A DNA stretch of 64,000 nt, taken from Streptomyces sp. SID13031 (GTDB taxonomy: Bacteria > Actinomycetota > Actinomycetes > Propionibacteriales > Kribbellaceae). The position numbers and the translations under genes were made by a program. A model generated the notes under the pieces. That model was given only the letters and a program-made list of their open reading frames with translations, was not told the origin of the DNA and searched no databases. The stretch covers positions 1-64,000 of the forward strand of contig NZ_JAAGLV010000029.1 of NCBI RefSeq assembly GCF_010548305.1, given 5' to 3'. Shown one piece after another: positions 8,597-18,500 of this stretch. Within the stretch, counting starts at the first letter, position 1. Each line of letters opens with the position of its first letter.

Positions 8597-9849
8597 GTGA
8601 CGCCCGGACCTTCAGCAGTCCGCTGGACCTGCAATCGGTCCGGGCGGACTTCCCCATCCTGTCGCGAGTGCTGGCGAACGACTTCCCGCTGGTCTACCTG
8701 GACTCGGCGAACTCGTCGCAGAAGCCGGTTCAGGTGGTCAAGGCGATCGAGGATCACTACTTGATCCACAACGCCAACGTGGCTCGTGCCATGCACCAGC
8801 TGGGTGCCGAGGCGACCGCGGCGTACGAGGGTGGCCGGGACAAGGTCGCTGCCTTCATCGGCGCGACCAACCGGGACGAGATCGTCTTCACCAAGAACGC
8901 CTCCGAGGCGCTCAACCTGGCGGCGTACACGCTCGGTGCTTCGCTGAAGCCGGGGGACGAGGTGCTCATCACGGAGATGGAGCACCACAGCAACATCGTC
9001 CCGTGGCAGCTCGCCTGCGAGCGCACCGGCGCGACCCTGCGCTGGTTCGGCGTGACGGACGAGGGCCGCCTCGACCTGAGCAACATCGAGGAGCTGATCA
9101 ACGAGCGCACCAAGATCGTTTCGCTGACCTGGGTCTCGAACGCGCTCGGCACGATCAACCCGATCACCGAGATCGCCGCGAAGGCCCACACGGTCGGTGC
9201 GACGGTCGTGGTCGACGCCTCCCAGGCCGTGCCGCAGTTCCCGGTCGACGTCTCGACGCTCGGCGCCGACCTGCTCGCCTTCACCGGTCACAAGGTCGTC
9301 GGCCCGACCGGGATCGGCGTGCTCTGGGGACGCTACGACCTGCTCGCCCAGCTGCCGCCGTTCCTCGGCGGGGGCGAGATGATCGAGATCGTGCGGATGA
9401 CGGGCTCGACGTACGCCCCGCCGCCGGCGCGCTTCGAGGCCGGTACGCCGCCGATCGCGCAGGCCGTCGGGCTCGGCGCGGCGCTGGATTACCTGGCCGG
9501 CATCGGGATGGACAAGGTTGCGGCCCACGAGCAGGCCATCACGGCGTACGCGCTGGAAGGCCTGAAGACGGTGCCGGGGCTGAAGATCCTCGGGCCGAGC
9601 GACATCGCCGACCGGGGCGGAGCGATCAGCTTCGAGCTCGACGGCGTGCACCCGCACGACGTGTCGACAGTTCTGGACACTCGCGGTATCGCGGTCCGCG
9701 CCGGGCACCACTGCGCGCGGCCGGTGCACGAGCGGTTCGGAATGCAATCGTCGACCAGAGCGTCTTTCTACCTGTACACGACTCCCGAGGAGATCGACGC
9801 GCTCGTCGACGGGCTCGGGTTCGTCCGGTCATTCTTCAAGGTGGACTGA
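8593..9849 (+). CDS. sufS: Cysteine desulfurase SufS
   Basis: This 418-residue PLP enzyme removes sulfur from cysteine for Fe-S assembly. The PLP lysine is Lys234 in AFTGHKVVGPTG, and the persulfide-forming cysteine is Cys374 in RAGHHCARPVH, the group II (SufS/CsdA) pattern. Other landmarks are HHSNIVPWQLACERTGA and VSNALGTINPI. It overlaps sufC by four bases and is followed after one base by sufU, its known sulfur acceptor in Gram-positive bacteria. The length is normal for the family. Confidence 0.97.
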   Translation: MSDARTFSSPLDLQSVRADFPILSRVLANDFPLVYLDSANSSQKPVQVVKAIEDHYLIHNANVARAMHQLGAEATAAYEGGRDKVAAFIGATNRDEIVFTKNASEALNLAAYTLGASLKPGDEVLITEMEHHSNIVPWQLACERTGATLRWFGVTDEGRLDLSNIEELINERTKIVSLTWVSNALGTINPITEIAAKAHTVGATVVVDASQAVPQFPVDVSTLGADLLAFTGHKVVGPTGIGVLWGRYDLLAQLPPFLGGGEMIEIVRMTGSTYAPPPARFEAGTPPIAQAVGLGAALDYLAGIGMDKVAAHEQAITAYALEGLKTVPGLKILGPSDIADRGGAISFELDGVHPHDVSTVLDTRGIAVRAGHHCARPVHERFGMQSSTRASFYLYTTPEEIDALVDGLGFVRSFFKVD

Positions 9850-9850
9850 T

Positions 9851-10309
9851 ATGCAGCTCGACAGCCTGTACCAAGAGATCATCCTGGATCACTACCGCAG
9901 CCCGCACCACGCCGGGCTGTCGGACCCGTACGACGTGGAGGTGCACCACGTGAACCCGTCCTGCGGGGACGAGGTCACGTTGCGCGTCGAGCTCGACGGT
10001 GACACGGTGACCGGCGTGACGCACAAGAGCGTCGGTTGCTCGATCAGCCAGGCGGCCACCTCGGTGATGAGCGACCTGGTGATCGGCAAGCCGATCGCCG
10101 AGGGCATGGCGACGTACGAGAAGTTCCTGGAACTGATGCAGGGCCGGGGGAATGTGGAACCGGACGAAGAAGTTCTGGAAGACGGCGTCGCCTTCGCGGG
10201 TGTCGCGCAGTTCCCGGCCCGGGTGAAGTGCGCGTTGCTGGGCTGGTCTGCCTGGCGCGACGCGACCGCCCAGGCACTCGCGAAGAAAGAAGGAGCAACC
10301 AATGTCTGA
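9851..10309 (+). CDS. sufU: Zinc-dependent sulfurtransferase SufU
   Basis: This 152-residue IscU-like protein accepts persulfide sulfur from SufS. The zinc and sulfur ligands are visible: Cys38 with Asp40 in NPSCGDE, Cys63 in VGCSISQA and Cys127 in RVKCALLGW. The insertion of about 20 residues between the second and third cysteines is the SufU feature that separates it from IscU scaffolds. In Bacillus, SufU passes sulfur on to the SufBCD scaffold. It lies one base after sufS and overlaps the next gene by eight bases. Confidence 0.96.
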   Translation: MQLDSLYQEIILDHYRSPHHAGLSDPYDVEVHHVNPSCGDEVTLRVELDGDTVTGVTHKSVGCSISQAATSVMSDLVIGKPIAEGMATYEKFLELMQGRGNVEPDEEVLEDGVAFAGVAQFPARVKCALLGWSAWRDATAQALAKKEGATNV

Positions 10310-10688
10310 GCAGACCGACGAGAAGATCGAGCTGCCCGAGGTAGACCTCGAGGCGGCGGGCAAGCCAGCCGGTACGACCCCGGTTGCCGTCGAAGACGTG
10401 ACCGAGGCGCTCAAGGACGTCGTCGACCCCGAGCTGGGGATCAACGTCGTCGACCTCGGCCTGATCTACGGCGTGACCGTGGACGACAGCAACACCGCGA
10501 TCATCGACATGACGCTGACGTCCGCGGCCTGCCCGCTGACCGACGTGATCGAGGACCAGACCCGGATGTCACTCGAAGGCCTGGTCAACGACTTCCGGAT
10601 CAACTGGGTCTGGATGCCGCCGTGGGGCCCGGAGAAGATCACCGACGACGGCCGCGACCAGCTGCGCGCGCTCGGCTTCAACGTCTGA
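10302..10688 (+). CDS. sufT: SufT-type metal-sulfur cluster assembly factor (MIP18/DUF59)
   Basis: This 128-residue protein ends the suf operon. It has an acidic N-terminal extension of about 35 residues, then a MIP18/DUF59 domain with VKDVVDPELGINVVDLGLIYGV and the cysteine motif LTSAACPLTD, followed by WMPPWGPEKITDDGRDQLRALGF. Family members help mature Fe-S target proteins or act as accessory SufT. The ATG at 10302 overlaps the end of sufU, after a GAAAGAAGGAG ribosome binding site. A strong hairpin follows the stop. Confidence 0.92.
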   Translation: MSEQTDEKIELPEVDLEAAGKPAGTTPVAVEDVTEALKDVVDPELGINVVDLGLIYGVTVDDSNTAIIDMTLTSAACPLTDVIEDQTRMSLEGLVNDFRINWVWMPPWGPEKITDDGRDQLRALGFNV

Positions 10689-10723
10689 GCAGCACGTAAA
10701 CGTCGGAGCACCCTAGTACTGCC

Positions 10724-10751
10724 GAAGCCCGGGTCAGGTGGCCCGGGCTTC
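10724..10751 (+). terminator. Terminator of the suf operon
   Basis: A perfect 10-bp stem (GAAGCCCGGG and CCCGGGCTTC) with an eight-base loop starts 36 bases after the sufT stop. There is no clear T run, which is usual for high-GC actinobacterial hairpin terminators. It separates the operon from the VLRF1 gene that starts 30 bases further on. Confidence 0.75.
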
Positions 10752-10780
10752 AGCATGTCCGGATGGGCTAGCGTCAACGG

Positions 10781-11407
10781 GTGACCCGAATCGTCTCCAT
10801 CGGCCCCGAGCGGCTCGAACGCTGGCTGGCCGGCTTCACCGAGCGCCACGGCGTCACCTCGTACGACGTGACGCCGACCCACCTCAGCGCATCGGCCGAG
10901 GACGGGTCGCGCGCCGACATCGAAGTACCGTTCGGGCCGCTCGAAGACCGCACACCGGCCGGGCTGGTGGCGCATGTGCTGACCGAGCGGCGCGTCGGGT
11001 TGTTGCTCGTACGCCGCGGTGGCTATGGCGCTGGTGTTTTCGCCGGCACCAAGTTGGTGGACTCCAAGGTCGGCTCCCGGCACGTGCAGGGCACCACCAA
11101 GGCCGGTGGCTGGTCGCAGCAGCGGTTCGCCCGTCGTCGCGACAATCAGGCGCGCGAGGCGTTCAACGCGGCCACCGAGGTCGCCGTACGGATCCTCGCG
11201 CCGGCCAAGCTCGACGTACTGGTCTGCGGGGGAGACCGGAAGGCGATCGACACCGTGCTCGAAGACCCACGGCTGAAGGCGCTTCACCCGCTGGTCCGGC
11301 CTCCCTTTCTCGGCGTGGCCGATCCCCGGCAGAAGGTGCTGGAGCAGGCCGGGGTAGACGCTCGGGCAATCCGGATCGAGCTCACCGACCCGCCCGGCTC
11401 AGACTGA
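10781..11407 (+). CDS. acVLRF1-type peptidyl-tRNA hydrolase / release factor
   Basis: This 208-residue protein has the VLRF1 (Vms1-like release factor 1) fold found in actinobacteria. The diagnostic stretch runs FAGTKLVDSKVGSRHVQG followed at once by TTKAGGWSQQRFARRRDNQ, in place of the GGQ loop of classical release factors. A second block, LDVLVCGGDRKAID, matches the C-terminal part of the eRF1 domain-2 fold. The eukaryotic relative Vms1/ANKZF1 cuts stalled peptidyl-tRNA during ribosome quality control, so a ribosome-rescue role is likely. It starts at GTG 10781 and overlaps the convergent gene by nine bases. Confidence 0.88.
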   Translation: MTRIVSIGPERLERWLAGFTERHGVTSYDVTPTHLSASAEDGSRADIEVPFGPLEDRTPAGLVAHVLTERRVGLLLVRRGGYGAGVFAGTKLVDSKVGSRHVQGTTKAGGWSQQRFARRRDNQAREAFNAATEVAVRILAPAKLDVLVCGGDRKAIDTVLEDPRLKALHPLVRPPFLGVADPRQKVLEQAGVDARAIRIELTDPPGSD

Positions 11408-11959
11408 CGGGCCGTAGAGCGCGCGGAAGTCGTCGAGCGTGCCGCGGTAGTACTGCAGGTCGTCGACCAGCTTGCCGCGGGTGAGCATCTGCGGGTTCTG
11501 GGCGCGGGCCTGGGCGCCGAGCTCGGACCAGACGCCCGCCTCGGCGACATCTTCGGCACCCTCCGGCAGGAACTTCAGCGCCTCACCGACCGCGTCGGCG
11601 GCGGCCTCCCAGTTCAGCTCGACAATGGCCCGATCCTGATCCGGACCACCGCTGTAGGCCATGTCGGCCGCCAGCGCCCGGCGCGCGAACGTCTCCGCCA
11701 CGAGCACCCACTGGGCGGCGTCGACGAGCTGCGAGACCCCGAGGCCGAAGCGCGCGCCGACCGTCCGGGCCGCCTGCTCCGAGGCGTACGGCACCGAGAT
11801 CTCGCCCGCCGTCGTGGTCACCGTCCAGGCGTCCTCGCCCTCGGCGGCGTTCACGCCGGGCAGGATCGGGGCGGGCTCGGCGGCCGGTGCGGACTCGTCG
11901 GCCACCGTCGTCAGGCTCACGTAGACCTGGGTCTCGGCCAGGGTCCTTGCGGTCAGCAT
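11399..11959 (-). CDS. Hypothetical protein, paralogue of the upstream zinc-ribbon protein
   Basis: This 186-residue protein is not a family I can name. It clearly resembles its upstream neighbour. The starts ARTLAETQVYVSL and ARTRDEAHLYLEL align, as do QLVDAAQWVLVAE and ELLDAGQWLAVAD, the EALKFLPEGAE and EVIKFVPPGQP helices, and the ends RGKLVDDLQYYRGTLDDFRAL and RLDRLLVVRDTYHEL. The neighbour's four zinc cysteines are missing here. No signal peptide or membrane segment is visible. It starts three bases after the neighbour's stop, with AGGAG inside that gene, so it is in one operon with the giant protein. An immunity or chaperone role is inference. Confidence 0.72.
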   Translation of the reverse strand: MLTARTLAETQVYVSLTTVADESAPAAEPAPILPGVNAAEGEDAWTVTTTAGEISVPYASEQAARTVGARFGLGVSQLVDAAQWVLVAETFARRALAADMAYSGGPDQDRAIVELNWEAAADAVGEALKFLPEGAEDVAEAGVWSELGAQARAQNPQMLTRGKLVDDLQYYRGTLDDFRALYGPSV

Positions 11960-11962
11960 CGG

Positions 11963-12493
11963 TTATTTCGCTCCTGTTTCTCGGACGAGTTCGTGATACG
12001 TGTCGCGCACCACCAGCAGGCGGTCCAGCCGGAACCTCCCGGGTTCGGCCTCGAAGACCTGGCGGCCGTCCGGCGTCCAGAACTCCTCCGCCGGTACGAC
12101 GGGCTGCCCGGGTGGCACGAACTTGATGACTTCCTCGACCGCCGCCCGCGCGATGGACAAGGCGAGCCCTGCCTCCGCCGGCTCGACGGGCACGTTGCCG
12201 GCTGCCTGGTCGGCCACCGCCAGCCACTGGCCGGCATCGAGCAGCTCCGAAGGCTCGGTACCGCCGAAGGTCGGCCAGGATCCCACTGGAGTCTCTTTGG
12301 CCGGCAGACCGAACAGGTACTCCCGCTCGGCCGCGCAGCCCGGACAGACCGCGGCGTAGCTGATGGTCAGGTCGCCGTCGACCTCGATCAGCGCGTGCTC
12401 CCAGGGCGCCTCGACCGAACCGCAGTCCGGGCAGGGGTGCAGCTCGAGATAGAGGTGCGCCTCGTCCCTCGTGCGTGCCATCGCGAAAGCCAT
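11963..12493 (-). CDS. Zinc-ribbon hypothetical protein beside the giant modular protein
   Basis: This 176-residue soluble protein starts at ATG 12493, behind a strong AGGAGAGGGA ribosome binding site. An open frame extends upstream but has no comparable start. Cys21-x2-Cys24 (HPCPDCGS) and Cys50-x2-Cys53 (VCPGCAAE) form a zinc ribbon. The C-terminal 100 residues, with ELLDAGQWLAVAD and AAVEEVIKFVPPGQP, are shared with the next gene downstream. It begins 62 bases after the stop of the giant gene. The pair of related small cytoplasmic proteins behind a giant modular protein looks like immunity or accessory genes; the family is not one I recognise. Confidence 0.75.
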   Translation of the reverse strand: MAFAMARTRDEAHLYLELHPCPDCGSVEAPWEHALIEVDGDLTISYAAVCPGCAAEREYLFGLPAKETPVGSWPTFGGTEPSELLDAGQWLAVADQAAGNVPVEPAEAGLALSIARAAVEEVIKFVPPGQPVVPAEEFWTPDGRQVFEAEPGRFRLDRLLVVRDTYHELVRETGAK

Positions 12494-12555
12494 GCCGTCC
12501 CTCTCCTCGTGTCGGACCATCATGCCCGGTATCCCGGCGCGGATAGGCCGACGCG

Positions 12556-15500
12556 TCACTGACCTGCCAGCGCGGGCCCATGGCCGGCACCGTGACCAGG
12601 GCCGTGACCAGCGCCGTGACTGGTGCCGGCGCCGCCGGTCGGTTGCCGCTCGCCCTGGCCCGCCGGCGCGCTCAGCTGCCGGGCAGTGGTCGAGTGGTCG
12701 AGGCCCTTCAGCATCGCGAGCGGTACGCCGTTGTGCTCGAGCGCCTCGGCCACCTTGCCGTTGAACGACTCCGACCGCGCGGTGCCGTTGTAGAGCGTGC
12801 GCAGGTCGACGCGTCCCTCGCACATCAGCGCGACCCTCGGGTGCAGACCGGCGAACGCCTCGGCATAGCCGGAGTCGTCGCCCACCTCTTTCAGCGATCC
12901 GTCCTGGAAGGCCTCATAGTGTCGCTCCGCCCCGCCGGCCTCCTGCACGGCCAGAGCCACTGTGCGCTTCTCCGCGACCGCCTGGTTCAGCGCGGTCAGC
13001 AGTGGCCGGTACGGCTGGTGAACATCGTTGCCTGCGGCATCTACTCCGTACTCCGTGGTGCGCAGCTCGGCCTTCGCGGGCTTGGGCCCGGCCGCCTCCA
13101 GCGCTGGTGCGGCCTTGGTGCCCGACTCGAGTTGCCGCAGACCGTCGAGGTACTCGTTCTGGAGCATCTTGAGGTAGTACACGGCGTTGGCGGTCTCGGG
13201 CAACTGCACGGAGCGCTTGACCTTCGGCAGGCCGCGGCCCGATTCGGCCACCTCGTGAACCGTCACGCTGAGGGCCATCGGCGCCTTCACGGTCGCCTGC
13301 TCGCCCTCCTTGAAGCGGCTCGTCTCCAGCCGGGTCGCGTGGGAGTCGGAGGACTGCTCCTTGACCTGTTCGCCGACCGAGCCGCCGACGTTGACCAGCC
13401 CACCACTCGCGCCACCGCTGCCCGTCACCGGCATCAGCCGGTTGCCGGTGACGGTGATGCCATTGCTCTCCATGGCCCGCCACACCTGGCCGCTCTGGCC
13501 GCCGGAGATGGGGTCGTCCTGCAGCTCCCAGCCCACCGGCCTGGCCTTGACGGTGACGACGAACTTGGTGTTCGAGTTGCCCCGGCCGGCCATCGCCGTC
13601 AGCTCCAGGCCTTGGTCGCTGGTCAGTCGCTTGAGGGCGGCCCGCAGCGCGGTCGGCGAGAGCTCGCCCTCCAGCGCGACGTCGTTCTCCCGCATCGCCG
13701 CTTCGCCCATGTCCTTGTGGGCAACCAGGTACGCCCGGATCTGCTGATGGAGCTGATCGACCTCCGGCTCACCCTCGCCATGCGGGATCATCGCCTCTGC
13801 GGTGGCGCCCTCCGGCACCTGTACGACGCGGTGATCGGGCTCGACCGCCGGAGCCGGAGCGTTCGGGGTTGCCTCCTTGAGCAGCTCGCGGGGCACCATC
13901 AGCGTCATCCGGGCCTGGACCTGCTCGGGTGTCGCGTGAGTCGTCTGCTCCGCGGGCAGGGTCCGGTTGAGCCGCCAGCGCAGGCCGGCCATCGTGGCTG
14001 CACCCGCGCTGCGGACCCGGGACACCTGAACATCGAAGGTGGCGTCCCGGCGGATCTCGGCCTGGTTGAAGTGCCCAGTCCGGTCCACGTGCGTGTTCTG
14101 GGTGCCGCGCTTGGCGGTGACGTTGCGGCTGCGGTCGGTCCCGATGCCTCCCGACAAGGAGGAGTCCTTCAGCTCAGCGCCCGCCGCGTACGTCGTAGTG
14201 TGCGAGACGGACTCTTCCTGGGTGCCGTAGTCGTAGTTCTGCTTGAGCCCGATCGCGTCGACCTCGGGGATGTCTGGCGTCCCGTCGACCAGTACTGGAC
14301 CGTCGTACCGGGCCTTGACGCGGACGACGATGAGGTCGGGCTGAGGTTGCCCGGGGACCGGTACCTCCACCTCGGCGACGAAGCCACGGACGCCGTACAT
14401 GTCGCCCAGGTGCCCCTGCCAGCCGTCGGTCCCGAGGTCGGTGGCCAGAGCGGCCCGCAGCATCGGGTTGGACGCCAGCAGTCCCGGGGCCAGCTTTTCG
14501 ACCTGCTTGAGCGCGGGATTGAGGAGATCCACCTGTCCACCCGGCTGACCGATCGGGCTGATGTCCTCGATCTGCGCCGACGCCAGCCCGATGTCGTACT
14601 GCGGTGGCAGCCCCATCTCGCGCGGCTGGTCGGCGACTCGTGCGATGCCGATGACCGCGTCGTCGAACCGCTGCCGAGCCGACGGCGCGGTCGACTGGGA
14701 GGCCTTCGCGTGCTCGACGAGTCGCTCGGTCAGCCGCTCGTCGGTGTGCTCGGTGGCCAGACCTGTGGTGACACTGGCCTTCTCCTGCTTGTAGCGACGA
14801 ACGAAGGCCGCGGCGTCTCGCGGGCTGATCTTGAGTTGGCCCTCGAGATATCGCTCGGCCGCGTCGCTGACGACCTCCAGCGGAAGGTCGAGCTCGCGTC
14901 GCCCGTACAAGCGCAGGGCACGTCGCTCCGGCGTCGTCGTCTGTACCTTGGCGTCCTGCAACGGCACGGACTGCACCACGGCGCCGTTGGCGTCGACGAG
15001 GTCGGCGACCAATTTGTACCGGTCGAGGAACTGGTGATGCGTGCCGATGTTGACCAGCAGGCCCTCTTCGCCGGTGGTCTGGCTGTTGCTTGTCGACTGC
15101 GACGTACCGCCGGTGCGCCCGAGGTTGGCGCCGCCCGAGAACGCGGAACCATCGGCCTCGACCGGGCCGGCACCGCCGTCGACGCCGACTCCGCCCGAGG
15201 TCGATCGGCCGGAGGTGAAGCCGGTGTCCTTCATGGTGAAGTTGATGTCGCCCGAGTTCTGCTCGGTGACCGCGAGGAAGGTGCGGTCGACCGCCTCACC
15301 ACGGACCACCACACTGAGGCCACGCGGCAGCAACGTGCCCTGGCGAATCGCGTCCACGGGATTGCCCGCCGGCGGAACGATGGTCATCGGGAGCCGGTAC
15401 TCGCCGTTCATCCACTCCTTGTGCGCGACCAGGCTGTCCGGCGCGAGCATGGCGTGCAGTTCGAGATAGGTGTTGGAACCCAGGTCGATCGCGTCCACCG

Positions 15501-18500
15501 CCGACGTGATCCGGTCGACGGGGTTTCCCGCGTCGACGTGCACCGGCATCGACTGCTTGACCGCGGCCGCGCTCGGGGCCTTGGGCTGGGCCGCGTGGAC
15601 CGGCTCGGCCGCCCGCGCCAGCGCGTTGTCGACGAGGATCCGGGCGCTGCCCTTCGCGTCGGCGAGGGGAGCGGAGTCGCCGTCCTTGGTGATCTCGGTG
15701 ACGACGACCCGGTGACCGGTCCGCAGGATGTCGACCGGCCCGGTGGTCTCGGTCAGCGACACCCGGTTGACCCGGCGGCCCGCCGACCAGTTGAAGCTCC
15801 TGCCGACCGCGCTCCGGCTGAGCTTCACCCCGATCCGCCCGGCCCAGCCGCGAACGCCTTCGGCCGGACCATTGCTGAGGCTCGCCCCCGCCGACAAAGG
15901 CACGCCCTTCGACCGCCCGCCCGAACGGCTGCTCGCATCGGAGGCGATCCCGAGCCGTACGACGTTGTCGGTCGTACTCGTCCCCTCGCCGGTGACGTCC
16001 GTGAAGTCCTGCTGAACGGCGATCCGGAACGTCCGGTACTGCGGCGCGTGCCCGGTCCGCTGGTCGATCAGCACCAGCGGGATACCGCTCTGCGTGGCCT
16101 GGTTGTAGCCGGCTTCGAGGCGCTCGGCGGCGATGTGCTGAACCGTCCGGTCGTAGTTGATCAGCTGCCCGGAACGCAGCCGCCGGTCGTCGGGCACGTC
16201 ATCGAAAACGGGCTGGAGATTGGCGTCGAGGGGCGGCACGAGCCCTTCGCGGCTGAGGTTGCGCAGCGTCTGCTCCAGCGCTTCGCGATCGCCCGTGAAG
16301 TTCTGGACGAGCGCTTGCCCGCCGCCGCGCAGCTGATTCGCCCCGGGCCCGATCACGGGCGGCAGGGTCTGCACCCCGGTCGGCGGCTCGGGGTCGCCTC
16401 GCAGCAAGGCCCGCTTGTACTGATCCAGGCGAGCCGTGCCGTCAGGGTTACGCCGTACGGCGTCCTTGTCGACTCGCCCGCCCGCGCGGAGCAGATCGTT
16501 CTCGGGCACCCGGAGCCGGGCGTCGCAGAAGTCGGTCACCACGACCGGCTCAGCCGCTGGATCGTTGAGCTTGCGCAGAGTGGCCCTGACCCGGAGGCCG
16601 ACCACGACGCCCTGCGTCGGGCCTTGGTTGCGGTGCACGACGGGAGTGATCGAGGTCGCGCTGACGCTCAGCCCGCCTTGCCGGGAGACGTTGCGCCCGG
16701 CTGACACGCTCGGGGAGACGTCCGCGGTCGTCGAGCCGATGTCGTTCAGCGCGGACGGGCTCGGGTAGTAGTCCGGCACCGGCTGCCCGGCCACGGCCGT
16801 GCCCGGGTAGGCCAGACCTACCGACGCGGATGCGGAGGAGCTGGAGCTCTGGTTTGCGCTGACGCCGTTGAAGTCGACCTCGACCTCCTCCTGCCAGAGG
16901 TCGGGGCTGGACTCACCACTGAGCTTCGCCGTACTCCAGATCGGCTCGACCTCGAGCTGCACGTGGTACACGGCCTCGCCGCCGCTGACGATCTGGCGGC
17001 CGTACCCGCCTGGCTTGCTCGTCTGCCGCAGCAGCCGGGAGACGTCCTCGGTGAGCAGGCCGTCGATCTGGGCGTATGCGACCCGGTCGATCTCGCCGAA
17101 GCGTTCGCGGCCACCCGCGATGATCCGGTCGCGGATGGAGTTGAGGCCTTCGATATTGGTGACCGTGTGGCGAGGGAACGCCGGGTCGACCTCGTTCGCC
17201 CGGCCGAGCTCGGCGAGCGTGACCGTTTCGCTGGCGGGCTTCACGGTGTAGGCGGCCGAGACCCAGGTCAGCTGGTGGCCCGCATCGAACGTCGCCGGCG
17301 CTGACCAAGGCTCCGTCGCGGAGGCGCGAACCTCGACCTCCCACGTGCCGGTCCAGCCGACCTGCAGCGATTCGCCCCGGTCGTCGTCGACCGCGCCCTG
17401 CTTGTCGTGCGAGCTGGAACCGCTCGTCTCGCTCTGGCCCCTGCCGGAGGACACATCGATCCGCGGAGCAGCGACCTGGGACAACGAGTGGACAGTGCTC
17501 CCGGGCGGCGCCATCGCCATCAGTGGTTGGGCATTCACCCCGAAGCTGAAGTTGGTCGAATGCGTCGCGGTGGTCGCGATGCTCTGACCGCCATCGCCGA
17601 TCGTGCCCGACATCTGCTCGGCCAGCTCGTAGTCGCGATCGAGGTTCTCGCGGACGTCGCGAGGCCGCAGCCTCAACCGGACCTGGGCCAGCTTCGTGAC
17701 GTCGGAGTCAGGGCTCCCACCGACGGTGAACTCCATCCCGTCACCTGACAGCAGCCGCCGGTACGCCGCAGCCGGCAGCGGTGGAGGCGCAGTGCTGTCG
17801 CCGAGCTGGGCGGAGATGCCGTGCGCGGCCAGCACCTGGTCGATCTGGCTGATGGGAGCGTTGAGCGGCTGCCCGTCCGGTACACCGGTGTGCAGCACGT
17901 CCTTGACCGGTAGAGCCGCCTCCGCCGCGACCCGGTACGCCTCTGTCTTCTCCACGGCGTTCTGAGCCAGGGTGGCGAGTGCTGCCTGCGGCTGGCGCGG
18001 GTCACTGATGACTGCGTTCAGCTCGGCCAGCAGGTCTCGCTGACCGGCCAGGGCCTGCTCGGCCGCGACCACTGCCTGCTGATAGCCACCGGCGATCTCT
18101 GTGTGCCGGGTGGCCTTCCGGGCGGCTCCGGAGGCCTCGACGTTGAGCACGCGGGCTCGTTCAGGCGCACCCTTGTCCTTGAAGCTGAGCTCGGCAGCGG
18201 CCTTCGAGGAGAGTTCTCGGGCTTCGTCGGTGGCCGCGGCGGAACTCGCCGTCTTCGCGTCAGCCAGCGTCTGCAGTTCCCGCACTTCCGACGCCAAGCC
18301 GCTGACTGCGCCGGCAACCTGCAGTTGCAAAGCGGCAGGCGTGTACGGCGCCAACCCGGCCGACTCGGCCCGTACTGCGAGCGCTGCGGCGGTACCGGCC
18401 GCTGCTGCCCCAGGAACGTGCATCGCGTCGGCAGCCCAGGGGAGTGCGGGCGTGACCCCGCCTCTCTTGCGGATCGAGGTCGCGAGAGCATCGAGATCAC

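Noticed and set aside
12580-16704. Open frame of 1374 codons on the plus strand opposite the giant gene
   Set aside because: It mirrors the codon pattern of the giant gene, has Arg/Asp/Leu-biased composition and no recognisable domain. It is a high-GC shadow frame.
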